Shown: positions 38,351 to 48,212 of the stretch, piece after piece
How the letters are laid out: every line of letters begins with the position of its first letter
How positions within the stretch are numbered: position 1 is the stretch's first letter
Source of the DNA: Pseudomonadota bacterium
GTDB taxonomy: Bacteria; Pseudomonadota; Alphaproteobacteria; Acetobacterales; Acetobacteraceae
Assembly (NCBI GenBank): GCA_021805545.1
Contig: JAJZFB010000044.1
Location: 1 to 64,000 of the forward strand
Length of the DNA: 64,000 bases
Reading direction: 5' to 3'
Position numbers and translations under genes: made by a program
The notes under the pieces: model-generated
What the model was told of the DNA's origin: nothing
What the model saw: only the letters and a program-made list of their open reading frames with translations
Database searches by the model: none

Positions 38351-39250
38351 CTAAATCTCCACCCCATCACGGTGTTCAAGCAGGAAATCATCGAATGCCG
38401 TGGTCAGCCGGCTGCGGCGTATGGCCTTTGGCCGCGCCAGGCTCAGCACGCGGGTGAAACTGAAATCCGTTACATCCAGCTGCCGCAGCCGCCCGTTATT
38501 CAAATCAAACTGCACCAGCTCGCGCGAGAGGCAGCCAATTCCGCCGCCCGCGATGACCGCATGGCGCACCGCCCAGTTGCTGGTGGCCTCGAAATTCACC
38601 TGAATCTGGCCGATCTGCTCATGCAGCATGTAGCGCAACCGCGAGGAGACGGAGGATTGCGCCTCTCTGGCGCACCATTCCTGGCCCTTGAGGTCTTTGA
38701 TCCGCAACCCTTTGCGCGCCGCCAGCGGATGCGCTGGCGCCACCACCAGCACCAGCTCGTCGGTACGCCATTTTACCAGCTCTACGCCGTCTATATCCGG
38801 AAAAATTTCAATTAGAGCCGTCTCCAGCTCGAACCGGGCGAGGCGCTGGAACATATCCCCCACCGCCTCCACCTCCACTTTTATCTGCACGGCGGGATGC
38901 AGCCGCATGAACGCGATGCAGAGCTTCGGCAGCACCGTCTCGGCGATCATCGCCGTGGCCCCGACCACGAGCTTGCCGCTCAGCGGTGTATTGGTATCGG
39001 CCTGCTCAATATCCTGCACATCCCCCAGCAGCGAGCGGATGAGCGGGCGCAGGCGCTTGCCTTCATCGGTAATTTGCAGCGCCCGCCCCTTGGCATGGGC
39101 AAAAAGCGGCCGGCGGAGCAGAATCTGCAAATCCGTCAGCGCGCTGCTGGCGGCACTCTGGCTCATATTCAGTTTTGCCGCCGCGGCGGTAACGCTGCCA
39201 AGGGTAGCGGCAGCGTCAAACACCTGCAATTGCCGGAGCGTGATCTTCAT
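38351..39250 (-). CDS. LysR-family transcriptional regulator
   Basis: MKITLRQLQVFDAAATLGSVTAAAAKLNMSQSAASSALTDLQILLRRPLF HTH; effector-binding domain follows. Confidence 0.95.
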   Translation of the reverse strand: MKITLRQLQVFDAAATLGSVTAAAAKLNMSQSAASSALTDLQILLRRPLFAHAKGRALQITDEGKRLRPLIRSLLGDVQDIEQADTNTPLSGKLVVGATAMIAETVLPKLCIAFMRLHPAVQIKVEVEAVGDMFQRLARFELETALIEIFPDIDGVELVKWRTDELVLVVAPAHPLAARKGLRIKDLKGQEWCAREAQSSVSSRLRYMLHEQIGQIQVNFEATSNWAVRHAVIAGGGIGCLSRELVQFDLNNGRLRQLDVTDFSFTRVLSLARPKAIRRSRLTTAFDDFLLEHRDGVEI

Positions 39251-39256
39251 CCGCGC

Positions 39257-40465
39257 CTACAGCGCGATGTTGTACAGCCGCGCGGCATTGCCGCCGAGCA
39301 CTTTCGCCCGTTCCTCAGCCGTCAGCCCGGAGAGCCTGCCTTCCAGATTCTCGATCGGATACAATCCGGTCGGATGTGGAAAATCGGTTTCGAACAGCAC
39401 ATTATCAATCCCGACCTTGCGCAGTGTCGCGGAAATATCGTTCTTCTCAAACCAGAAGCAGGCATAAAAATTCTGCCTGAAATATTCCGATGGCTTCATC
39501 TTGAAGGATTTGCCCTCGGCAATCTCCAGCAACTGGTAATCCAGCGCCTCCATCAAAAACGGCACCCAGCCCACGCCACTCTCAACCGAGACAAATTTGA
39601 GCTGCGGAAAACGGTCCAGCAGCCCGGAATAAATGAGGTTGGACACCACCTTGCCGTTATTGAAAAACAGCATGGCGCCCGAGATGCCGGAGCGCAGGTC
39701 GCGCGGCAGCGACGGCCAGCCCTGCTGCCCCATCCAGTCGATCGCCGTCTCGCTCGCGCCGATGTGGAAATTGACCGGGATGTTATGGCCGGCGCAAACC
39801 TCCCATAGCGGGTCCCAATGCGGCTGGCCGAGATCGGGAATATACCCGCCGCGATCATCCTTCTGCAGATGCGGGTCGGAATTGATATTGATCCCGCGTA
39901 GTCCCATCGCCGCACAGCGCGCGGTCTCCTTCACCGCCGCGCCTACATCCCACCAGGGCAGCAGCGCCATGGGGAACATGCGCTGGCCAGAGCTTTCCTG
40001 CAGCTCCGCCATGGCGTCGTTATAAATCTCCACGCACACCTGGCGCAGCTCCACATCCACTTTCGCGGAAGCCTGCCCGCCAAAGCCCAGAATATTGGGA
40101 TAGACGATCTGCGCGTAAACGCCGGTCTCATCCATTACCTTAAGCCGCTCCTTCACGCTGGAGGAGCCAAGGTGCACATCCGCGAATTTAAGCCCCAGGA
40201 ACTGGTCCAGCACCCGCACCTTGCTGCCATCCTTCAATATCGCGCTGTTCGGATGCGCCCCGGTGCCAATGGATTTATCGCCATCAATCACCCAGCTCAT
40301 CTGCCCCTCATGCAGTTTTACCTGCGGCACGCGGTCGCGCCATTTCGCCGGCGCGCGGCTGGTCCATAGGTCGTGCGGCTCGGTGTAATGCGTATCCGCA
40401 TCAATAACCCTCAGGGCCGTCCGCGTTTCCGGCGGCGCGATTGTCGTCATGCTGATTGTCGTCAT
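39257..40465 (-). CDS. Amidohydrolase family protein
   Basis: LRVIDADTHYTEPHDLWTSRAP, VNFHIGASE, FVSVESGVGWVPFLMEALDYQ, VLFETDFPHPTGLYP, GGNAARLYNI. Confidence 0.88.
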   Translation of the reverse strand: MTTISMTTIAPPETRTALRVIDADTHYTEPHDLWTSRAPAKWRDRVPQVKLHEGQMSWVIDGDKSIGTGAHPNSAILKDGSKVRVLDQFLGLKFADVHLGSSSVKERLKVMDETGVYAQIVYPNILGFGGQASAKVDVELRQVCVEIYNDAMAELQESSGQRMFPMALLPWWDVGAAVKETARCAAMGLRGININSDPHLQKDDRGGYIPDLGQPHWDPLWEVCAGHNIPVNFHIGASETAIDWMGQQGWPSLPRDLRSGISGAMLFFNNGKVVSNLIYSGLLDRFPQLKFVSVESGVGWVPFLMEALDYQLLEIAEGKSFKMKPSEYFRQNFYACFWFEKNDISATLRKVGIDNVLFETDFPHPTGLYPIENLEGRLSGLTAEERAKVLGGNAARLYNIAL

Positions 40466-40740
40466 GCTCAGGCAACTCCCCCATTCTCATCACGTTCCGG
40501 CCTTAATCATTGCGGCCTTATGCCAGTTATCCGCATGAGCTTTGTAGCAAGCGCTTGGTTTTAGCGTGGCCACACCCTTGCGTCAAGGCATCACACGCCA
40601 TAGCCCTGCCCATGGGTTCAGCAAATACCGCATCTTCGGAAACGCGCCATCGGTAAAACCGGTTGGCCGGCATCCGGGCGCACCGGCAGCGATGATATTT
40701 TCCGTAACGGCGCGGGCTGGGGCAATGCCGGGCTGGCGGT

Positions 40741-42486
40741 TTACGGCTGCGGCTCCGCCAGCATCCCCGCCGCTTCAAGTTCGGCAATCAGCGGCGCCAG
40801 CTGCGCGGCATGGGCGCGCCAGCGCCCCAGCCCGCGCGCATTAACCGGCTCGCGCACCTGGGCCCGGCTGACCGTTTGCACGTCGCTGTCGTTTTCGTAA
40901 AACCGCGCACAGGCGGGGTCGTGCGGCAGGCCGACATGCGCGAGCACGCGCGCCAGCGTGCCGTCGAAATCATCCACCCAATCCTGTAGCGCAACGGTCA
41001 GGATCGGGTTTGGCAGCACCGCGCGCCAATGGTCCATCAGCCGCGCCCGCTGCGCGATGGTCCAGCCAAGGTCGGCGAGGTCATGCGCGTAGGGGTGCTC
41101 GCCAAAAAACCGGAACGTCCAGATGGACAGGCCAATATCGCGCGGATCGCGCACGCAATGAATAATCCGCGCGCCCGGAAGCATCAACCCGGCAAGCCCG
41201 AGATACAGCTCATTGCCAGGCATTTTATCGACGATGCGGGCCTTGCCCGGCGCCAGCGCGTGCAGCTCTGCCAGGTATTCATCCGCCGCCGCATCCAGCG
41301 CCGCCGCATCCAGCGCCGCCAGCCGCCACACCGCACAGGCATTTTCACCTTTGCCCAGGCGGAACGCCATCTGCCCCAGGGCGGAGCGCTCACCTGCGCC
41401 ATGCACCGCGCCATGCGCCGCCAATATCTGCTCGCACAAGGTGGTGCCCGAGCGCGGCATGCCAACAATGAACACCGGTGCCGGATCGTTATTGGCGGCG
41501 CGCGGCTGGGCGGCGAAGCGCGCGGCCGTGAAGGCTTCGGTATTGGCCGCGATGAAGGCGCTGAACGCCGTGCGTGAAAAGGGCTGGCTGGCGCGCAGCA
41601 ATGCGTGCCCCTGCTGCCAGTGCGCGAAGGCGGCTGCCGTGTCACCCTGGCCGGACCAGAATTTCGCCAAATCGTAATGCGCCATAATCCGGTGCTCGGG
41701 CACTGCTTCCGGCCCCATGGAGCCAATCGCCCCGGCCATATCGGCGGCGGCCTCCGCCGCCCCGGCCATGTTGCCCTCTAATTGCGCCAGCAGCACGCGG
41801 CGCCAATGCCATAACGGCGCCAGCGCTGGCGGCATGGGGCCAAGTGCCGCGCATTCCGCCATCGCCAGGCGCGCATCCGCCATGGCGCCGCATTGCAACA
41901 GGGCCGCAACGCGCGTCAGCAGCCAGTGGCGCCGCGCCGTGGCATTTATGGGCAGGGCGGGGGCGCCATCCAGCAGCGCCAGCGCCTCGGCGCCGCGTTC
42001 GCGCTGCAACAGCCTCACCGCCAGGTTAAGCCGCACGCCCTCATTTTCGCCAGCCTGTGCCAGCGCCTCGCGCAGCATTGCCTCGCCCGGCACGGCCTCG
42101 CCGGATATGCCCATCAATGCGGCCAGATTCCCCGTTGCCACGGGGTGGCCGGGGGCCACGCGCAGGGCCTCGCGCATCGCCATTTTGGCCGCGTGCACCG
42201 CACCCTGGCGGTAGCGCGCCAAGCCCAGGTTAATCCAGGCATCGGCCCAAAGCGGGGCAAGCCGCAGCGCCTGCGCCAGGGCATTGGCGGCGCCATCATG
42301 GTCGCCCAGCGCGGCAGTTATTTCGCCCAAGGCATAATGCGCCGCCGGATCATCCGGGGTGGCGGCGCAGGCCGCCGCCGCCGCCGCCAGCGCGCCTTGC
42401 GTATCACCAGCCTTGCGCAGCCTTATGTAGCGTTGCAGCGCTGGTTCAGCCGGGGGGTCCAGCTCGCTCATCCGCCGTGGTGGCAC
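40741..42486 (-). CDS. Tetratricopeptide-repeat sulfotransferase
   Basis: N-terminal TPRs (ALGEITAALGDHDGAANALAQALRLAPLWADAWINLGLARYRQG); PAPS-binding FIVGMPRSGTTLCEQILAAH; HCVRDPRDIGLSIW. Confidence 0.88.
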   Translation of the reverse strand: MPPRRMSELDPPAEPALQRYIRLRKAGDTQGALAAAAAACAATPDDPAAHYALGEITAALGDHDGAANALAQALRLAPLWADAWINLGLARYRQGAVHAAKMAMREALRVAPGHPVATGNLAALMGISGEAVPGEAMLREALAQAGENEGVRLNLAVRLLQRERGAEALALLDGAPALPINATARRHWLLTRVAALLQCGAMADARLAMAECAALGPMPPALAPLWHWRRVLLAQLEGNMAGAAEAAADMAGAIGSMGPEAVPEHRIMAHYDLAKFWSGQGDTAAAFAHWQQGHALLRASQPFSRTAFSAFIAANTEAFTAARFAAQPRAANNDPAPVFIVGMPRSGTTLCEQILAAHGAVHGAGERSALGQMAFRLGKGENACAVWRLAALDAAALDAAADEYLAELHALAPGKARIVDKMPGNELYLGLAGLMLPGARIIHCVRDPRDIGLSIWTFRFFGEHPYAHDLADLGWTIAQRARLMDHWRAVLPNPILTVALQDWVDDFDGTLARVLAHVGLPHDPACARFYENDSDVQTVSRAQVREPVNARGLGRWRAHAAQLAPLIAELEAAGMLAEPQP

Positions 42487-42721
42487 GCGTATTGCCGTCC
42501 GGGTTGTTGCACATTCAGCTCCTCAGGGCGGTACGTGCCGGGGGTGGGTTCCAGCATAATAACACCGCTTGCGGAGGTTTTTCCCCGCCCCGCCGTGCCA
42601 GGGGCATATAAGCCAGACAAAAAACTAGACAAATGGACAAGTTTGTTGAATAGTTAACGTAACATATCTGCCAGATCAACGTCCCCCGTCCAATAAACAT
42701 CCCCGTGAGGAGAATTTACCC

Positions 42722-44083
42722 ATGAGCAGCGGCCCCGGCACTTTTTCCTATACCGGTACAATCCAGACCGACACCATCAGCGTCAGCGGTGTTTACGACA
42801 TTACGGCGGACGGGGCGCAAGGCGGAAGCTACAGCAGCGCCGCGCAGGCCGGTGGCAAGGGGGCTGCGGTCAGCGGCGACATCTATCTTGCCGCGGGCAC
42901 GGTGCTCGAAATTGTGGTTGGCGGCCAGGGTGGCACGCAGTCTTACGGCGGCGGCGGCGGCGGCGGCAGTTTTGTCATCGAGACGAATAACGGCACCAGC
43001 CCCGTCGATACGCTTCTGGCCGTGGCTGGCGGCGGCGGCGGGGCCGGAACACACGGCGCTGGCGGCGGTGGGGCTGGCAGCACAGCGGCAACCGGCGGTG
43101 CTGGCGGTGGAACCGGCGCCGGCAGCGGTGGCGTGAATGGCACCGCGGGCAGTGGCGGCGTGAGCGGCGGCGGCGGCGGCGGGTATACCGGTGGCAATGG
43201 CGGTGCGCAGGCCGCAACAGGCGGCGCGGGGGGCATATCGGGCACCAGCTTCGCGGGCGGCGCCGGGAGTGGAAATTCCGGCGGCGCAGGTGGTTTTGGC
43301 GGCGGCGGCGGCGGCGGCTTTAGCGGCGGCGGCGGTGGTGGCGGCTATGGCGGCGGCGGCGGCGGCGGCCATGGCGGCGGCAGCGGCGGCGGTGGCGGTG
43401 GCTCGTACACTGCCGATTTAACGAAGGTAACCGCCTCGTCCGGCACTCAATCTGGTAACGGCCTGGTCAGCCTGGCGCTGCTGTGCTTCCTGGCGGGCAC
43501 GCATATCAGCACGCCAGATGGCGAAACCGCCGTGGAAGCGCTGCAACCCGGCGATATGGTGCTGACGGCGGATGGCCACGCCGTGCCGGTGCGCTGGGTT
43601 GGCGTGCGCGCCGTTTCCACCCGTTTTGCGGACCCGCTGCGCGCCTACCCCATCCGCATTTGCGCCGGTGCCTTGGGCGGCAACATCCCCGCCCGCGACC
43701 TGCTGGTGTCGCCCGACCATGCCATGTTCGTGGGCGGCATTCTGGCGCATGCCGGGGCCTTGGTGAATGGTATTTCCATCACCCGCGAAGCCTCCATGCC
43801 GGAGGTTTTCACCTATTATCATGTCGAAATCGCCGCACATGCGCTGATTCTGGCCGAGGGCGCGCCCGCCGAAACATTTGTGGATAATGCCAGCCGCATG
43901 GCTTTCGATAACTGGGCGGAATATGCGGCGCAATACGGGCACGAGACACCAATCGCCGAAATGCCCTACCCGCGCGCCAAATCCGCACGCCAGATACCGC
44001 AAGATTTGCGCCGCCTGCTGGACGAACGCGCCAGCAGCTTTGGCGGCAGCGTTGGCGTTGGTAAAATCACCCGGCACGCCTAA
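42722..44083 (+). CDS. Glycine-rich protein with C-terminal Hint (hedgehog/intein) domain
   Basis: Long GGGGAG/GGGGGGG tract, then LCFLAGTHISTPDGETAVEALQPGDMVLTADGHAVPVRWVG..LLVSPDHAMFVGG. Confidence 0.85.
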   Translation: MSSGPGTFSYTGTIQTDTISVSGVYDITADGAQGGSYSSAAQAGGKGAAVSGDIYLAAGTVLEIVVGGQGGTQSYGGGGGGGSFVIETNNGTSPVDTLLAVAGGGGGAGTHGAGGGGAGSTAATGGAGGGTGAGSGGVNGTAGSGGVSGGGGGGYTGGNGGAQAATGGAGGISGTSFAGGAGSGNSGGAGGFGGGGGGGFSGGGGGGGYGGGGGGGHGGGSGGGGGGSYTADLTKVTASSGTQSGNGLVSLALLCFLAGTHISTPDGETAVEALQPGDMVLTADGHAVPVRWVGVRAVSTRFADPLRAYPIRICAGALGGNIPARDLLVSPDHAMFVGGILAHAGALVNGISITREASMPEVFTYYHVEIAAHALILAEGAPAETFVDNASRMAFDNWAEYAAQYGHETPIAEMPYPRAKSARQIPQDLRRLLDERASSFGGSVGVGKITRHA

Positions 44084-44091
44084 CCCCAGCC

Positions 44092-44119
44092 GGGCGGCGC
44101 GGGCACGCGCCGCCCTTTT
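44092..44119 (+). terminator. Rho-independent terminator (GGGCGGCGCG-GGCA-CGCGCCGCCC-TTTT)
   Basis: 10-bp perfect GC stem followed by TTTT between convergent genes. Confidence 0.85.
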
Positions 44120-44140
44120 CCCGGTTTATCCCGCCATGCC

Positions 44141-44662
44141 TCAGAATTGCCGCGTGCCCGTGGCGTCCGATTCCTTGAACACGCTTATGGGCTCGATGGC
44201 TTTCATCATCACCAGCGGAATTTTGCGCGCCGTGGATGCCTGATAATTGGTATAGGCGGGGAACACATCCACCATGAAATTCCATATTTTGGTGTATTCA
44301 TCCCCAACCGGCTCGCGCCAGCGCGCGCGGAACGCCTGCGTGGCAATCTGGAACTCCACCTCCGTGCTGTCGTGGATGTTGAGATACCACGCGGGATGAT
44401 TATCGGCCCCGCCCTTGGAGGCAACAATAACCACTTCGCCGCCAATATCGCCGTAAATCAGCGGGGTAATAAACACTTTCCCGCTCTTGCGGCCGGTATA
44501 TTTAATCAGGCAATGGGTGGTGAAACCATGCCCGCCCACGGCCGTAATATCCATAATGTGCCCCTGCGCGCCGCCGGAACGCAGGTACATTTCCCGATGC
44601 TCGGTAATCCAGTCACGCCTGGTTTCGCGTATGGCGGCACTTGTTTCATCGGTCATCGTCAT
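44141..44662 (-). CDS. DUF385/deazaflavin-dependent nitroreductase-family protein
   Basis: LIKYTGRKSGKVFITPLIYGDIGGEVVIVASKGGADNHPAWYLNIHDSTEVEFQIATQAFRARWREPVGDE. Confidence 0.82.
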   Translation of the reverse strand: MTMTDETSAAIRETRRDWITEHREMYLRSGGAQGHIMDITAVGGHGFTTHCLIKYTGRKSGKVFITPLIYGDIGGEVVIVASKGGADNHPAWYLNIHDSTEVEFQIATQAFRARWREPVGDEYTKIWNFMVDVFPAYTNYQASTARKIPLVMMKAIEPISVFKESDATGTRQF

Positions 44663-44832
44663 TTCCCCTCTTCTGCGCCCGCATTGCGCCGCGATTGGCC
44701 AAACCGGCGTTATGTGTGTTTTGTTGATAGCGCGATCCGCCCAGGGCGCAAGAGCAGGTTCCACCCCCGCCGCCACGGGGTGACAAGCCGCAATGGCTGA
44801 GGCAGGCTGAACCGCGAAAAACGGAGCAGGAA

Positions 44833-45678
44833 ATGGAACGGGTCGAGTTCGAAGGCGCGGGCGTTAAAATTATTGGCGATATGGCGGGGCCGCAAGGTGC
44901 GCCGCCGGTTCTGTTCATGCATGGCGGCGGGCAAACCCGGCAAAGCTGGGGCGATGCGGTGGAAGAAGCGGCACGCCGCGGCTACCGCGCCGTAACGGTG
45001 GATTTGCGCGGCCATGGCGAGAGCGGCTGGGCGCCCGGCGGGCATTACAGCATGGAGGATTTTTCAGGCGACATACGCAATGTCATCGCCACGCTCGGCG
45101 CGCCGCCCGTGCTGGTCGGCGCCTCGCTCGGCGGGCTGGTGGGCATGACCATCGCCGCGGCACCCCCGCCCCAGGTACGCGGGCTGGTGCTGGTGGATGT
45201 GGCGGTGCAGCTAGAGGAAGAGGGCACCAAGGAAATCGGCGCCTTCATGGCCAGCGCGCCCAACGGCTTCGCCTCGCTGGAAGAGGCGGCGGATGCCGTG
45301 GCCGCCTATCTGCCGCACCGCAAGCGCCCCAAGGACACATCCGGCCTGATGCGTAATTTGCGCCTGCGCGAGGATGGGCGGCTGCACTGGCACTGGGACC
45401 CCGCCTTCACCCGCCTGGACCCGGAAACGGCCAGGAATTTCTCCACCGGGTTCGAGGCCGCGGCCCGCGCGCTGCGCGTGCCGGTGCTGCTCATCCGTGG
45501 CGGGCGCAGCCGGGTGCTGAGCCAGGCGGGGGCACAATCCTTCCTCAAACTGGTGCCCGGCGCCGAATATGTGGATGTAGCGGGCGCCGACCACATGGTG
45601 GCGGGCGATGCCAACGACGCCTTCAGCGAAGCCGTGTTCCGGTTTCTGGCCGCGCACGTCCCTCTGCCCCCGCGATGA
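44833..45678 (+). CDS. Alpha/beta hydrolase
   Basis: VLFMHGGGQTRQSW, VDLRGHGESGW, VLVGASLGGLVGM nucleophile elbow, GADHMVAGDAND. Confidence 0.92.
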   Translation: MERVEFEGAGVKIIGDMAGPQGAPPVLFMHGGGQTRQSWGDAVEEAARRGYRAVTVDLRGHGESGWAPGGHYSMEDFSGDIRNVIATLGAPPVLVGASLGGLVGMTIAAAPPPQVRGLVLVDVAVQLEEEGTKEIGAFMASAPNGFASLEEAADAVAAYLPHRKRPKDTSGLMRNLRLREDGRLHWHWDPAFTRLDPETARNFSTGFEAAARALRVPVLLIRGGRSRVLSQAGAQSFLKLVPGAEYVDVAGADHMVAGDANDAFSEAVFRFLAAHVPLPPR

Positions 45679-45751
45679 GTTGGCACCCGGCCTTACCAAG
45701 CGCCGGGCCGCATGGCACAAAGCCGCATTACCAAAAACCGGGAGAAAAACC

Positions 45752-46921
45752 ATGTCCTCTGCCGTCATCGTCAGCGCCGTCCGCACCGCCGTGGGCACCG
45801 CCCGCAAAGGCGCGCTCGCCAATACCCCGGCAGAGGTGCTGGCCGCCACGGTGCTGAAGGCGGCGGTGGAGCGCTCGGGCTTCGCGCCCGCCGAATTGGA
45901 TGACATCATCCTGGCCGAATCCCTCTATGGCGGCGGCGCCGTGGCGCGCTACGCGGCGGTGGAGCTGGGCTGGATGCATGTGGCCGGCATGGCCATGAAC
46001 CGCCATTGCGCCGGCAGCCTCAGCGCCGTGGGCCTGGCCGCCGCCACCGTGCTCTCGGGCATGGAGCGCGTGATGATCGCGGGCGGCGTCAATTCCAGCT
46101 CGCTCTCGCCGCGCCTGCAACAGCGCGACGGGGCCACCGGCGAGATGAAAGACTGGTTCCCCGCCACCCACCCGGACAGCAGGGAAGCCCCCAACCGCGA
46201 CATGTCCATCACCGTGGGCTGGAACGCGGCGCAGGAAGCCGGGCTGACGCGCGAGGATATGGATGCCTGGGCGCTGCGCTCGCACCAGCGCGCCATCGCG
46301 GCCATCGATGCCGGGCATTTCGAGGCGGAAATCGTGCCCGTGCGCGTGCGCAATGCCGAGGGCACGGAATTCGACTTCAAGGTGGATGAGCACCCGCGCC
46401 GCGACACCACCATGGAAAAACTCGCCGGGCTGAAAGTGCTGCACCCGGAAATTCCCGGCTTCTCCATTACCGCCGGCAATGCCTCCGGCGCCAACGATGC
46501 CGCCTCCGCCCTGGTGGTCACCACCGATGCCATCGCCAAGGCCGGGGGCAAGGCCATCCAGGCCAAAATCCTGGGCTGGACCTCGCTGGGCATAGACCCG
46601 CGCCGCACCGGCGCCTCGGTGCCGCCCACGGTGGAAAAACTGCTCAAGCGCACCGGTGTGGCGCTGAAGGACATCAAATTGTGGGAAATCAACGAGGCCT
46701 TCGCCGCCGTGCCGCTGGTGGCCTGCCGTGTGCTGGGGCTGGATGAAGAGAACGTGAACATTTCCGGCAGCGGCTGCTCCATCGGCCACCCCATCGGCGC
46801 CTCGGGCGGGCGCATGCTCGCCACCCTCATCAACGGCCTCAAGCGCCGCGGCGGCGGGCTTGGCGTGGCCGCCATGTGCGCGGGCGGCGGCCAGGCCGGA
46901 GCGGTGCTTATCGAGGTTTAA
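45752..46921 (+). CDS. Acetyl-CoA acyltransferase (thiolase)
   Basis: MSSAVIVSAVRTAVGTARKGALANTPAEVLAATVL, MNRHCAGSLSAV, NEAFAAVPLVACRVLGLD, GCSIGHPIGASGGRMLATL, CAGGGQAGAVLIE. Confidence 0.93.
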   Translation: MSSAVIVSAVRTAVGTARKGALANTPAEVLAATVLKAAVERSGFAPAELDDIILAESLYGGGAVARYAAVELGWMHVAGMAMNRHCAGSLSAVGLAAATVLSGMERVMIAGGVNSSSLSPRLQQRDGATGEMKDWFPATHPDSREAPNRDMSITVGWNAAQEAGLTREDMDAWALRSHQRAIAAIDAGHFEAEIVPVRVRNAEGTEFDFKVDEHPRRDTTMEKLAGLKVLHPEIPGFSITAGNASGANDAASALVVTTDAIAKAGGKAIQAKILGWTSLGIDPRRTGASVPPTVEKLLKRTGVALKDIKLWEINEAFAAVPLVACRVLGLDEENVNISGSGCSIGHPIGASGGRMLATLINGLKRRGGGLGVAAMCAGGGQAGAVLIEV

Positions 46922-47024
46922 GCTCCCACCGGCGTCCACATTGTCCGAATCAATCAATTTCTGGCCGGGGTTTTCGCCCATAAGCGGCGCAATATTCTGG
47001 AATGAGCGAATTTCGAGGATCACC

Positions 47025-48212
47025 ATGAAAGCAGGCTTTATCGGGTTGGGAAGCATGGGCGCGCCGATTGCCCGCAGGCTGGCGCGCTGCGGGTTTGAGG
47101 TCATAGGCTGCGATGTCTCCGCCGAAATGCTGGCCGCGTTCGATGAACCCGGCACAATTCGCGAAACTGACCCGGTTGCCACGGCCAAACGCTCGGAAAT
47201 GCTGGGCATTTGCGTGCGGACGGATGAGCAGCTTGAGAGCCTGGCCGGTGACGGGCGGCTGTTCGAGGCGTTGGGCAAAGGCGGCATCGTCATCCTCCAT
47301 TCCACCGTCTCGCCCGAACTGGCCCAAAAGCTGGCGGTCAAGGCAAAGGAATATGGCGTGGGCTTTGTCGATGTGGGCGTCTCCGGCGGCGGGCCTGCCG
47401 CGATCGAGGGTAAGCTCTCCCTGTTCGTCGGCGGCGAGGATGCGGATGTCGAGCGCGCCCGCCCCTGGCTGGAAGCCATCGGCAAACAGCTCTCGCATCT
47501 CGGCCCGGTGGGGCGCGGGCAGGAGGGCAAGCTGCTCAACAACCTCATTTCCGTCGCCAATTACGGCATGTCCACCGCCATCATCGATGTCGGGCTGGAT
47601 ATGGGCTTCGACCGGCAGCAGCTCATCGGCGCCTTCATGGCCGGCTCGGCGCAGAGCTTCGCGCTGGGCGTCGGCCCGCGCATGGTGCAGCCGCGCACGG
47701 GGCTGGGCGCCACGGGCAGCTTCACCGGCCTGCACGACCTGCTGAAAAAGGACGTGGAGCATTGCCGGGATCTTCCGGTACGGGAAACCGCCGCGCTCAA
47801 CAGCCTGCTCGATGCCTGCGGCTATATGCTGGCGCGCATCCGCCGCGCGGCCATCGAGTCCGAGGGCGGCGCGCCGCCCGTGGACCCGCAAAAAACGGTC
47901 GATGCGTATTTCGCCGCCATCCGTGCCAAGGATATTGACGCGCTGATGGGCCTTTACGCCGAAAATGCCAGCTTCACCCTGCCCAACGGCAAGAGCTTCA
48001 CTGGCAAAGACAATATCCGGCAGGTGCATCTCGGCGTGTTTGCAGCAGGTTCGCCCATTCCCACCCCCGGCACGCGCTTTGCCGGGGCGGCGGGCATTGC
48101 GGTCGAGATCGAAGCGCGGCTGCCCGATGGCAGCGTGCGGCAGACCACCAACCATTACCGCTTCGATGATACCGGCAAGATCAGCACGCTGGGCGTTTAT
48201 ATGCGCGGGTGA
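47025..48212 (+). CDS. 3-hydroxyisobutyrate dehydrogenase-like NAD-binding protein fused to a C-terminal SnoaL-like domain
   Basis: MKAGFIGLGSMGAPIARRLARCGFEVIGCD, FVDVGVSGGGPAAIEGKLSLFVGG, GQEGKLLNNL; C-terminus TVDAYFAAIRAKDIDALMGLYAENASFTLPNGKSFTGKDNI. Confidence 0.85.
   Translation: MKAGFIGLGSMGAPIARRLARCGFEVIGCDVSAEMLAAFDEPGTIRETDPVATAKRSEMLGICVRTDEQLESLAGDGRLFEALGKGGIVILHSTVSPELAQKLAVKAKEYGVGFVDVGVSGGGPAAIEGKLSLFVGGEDADVERARPWLEAIGKQLSHLGPVGRGQEGKLLNNLISVANYGMSTAIIDVGLDMGFDRQQLIGAFMAGSAQSFALGVGPRMVQPRTGLGATGSFTGLHDLLKKDVEHCRDLPVRETAALNSLLDACGYMLARIRRAAIESEGGAPPVDPQKTVDAYFAAIRAKDIDALMGLYAENASFTLPNGKSFTGKDNIRQVHLGVFAAGSPIPTPGTRFAGAAGIAVEIEARLPDGSVRQTTNHYRFDDTGKISTLGVYMRG

Noticed and set aside
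40470-40740. Small ORFs in the gap between amidohydrolase and sulfotransferase
   Set aside because: No ribosome-binding site, no conserved motif, overlapping ORFs on both strands; treated as intergenic.
42943-43410. Possible CRISPR or tandem DNA repeat array
   Set aside because: Repetition is irregular GGC-rich codon repetition of an in-frame glycine-rich protein, not constant repeats with unique spacers. No CRISPR array or cas gene was seen in the window.
45728-47560. 610-aa minus-strand ORF antisense to the thiolase and HIBADH genes
   Set aside because: Shadow ORF from high-GC codon bias; composition low-complexity, His/Gly/Arg rich, and the plus strand has clear thiolase and dehydrogenase motifs.
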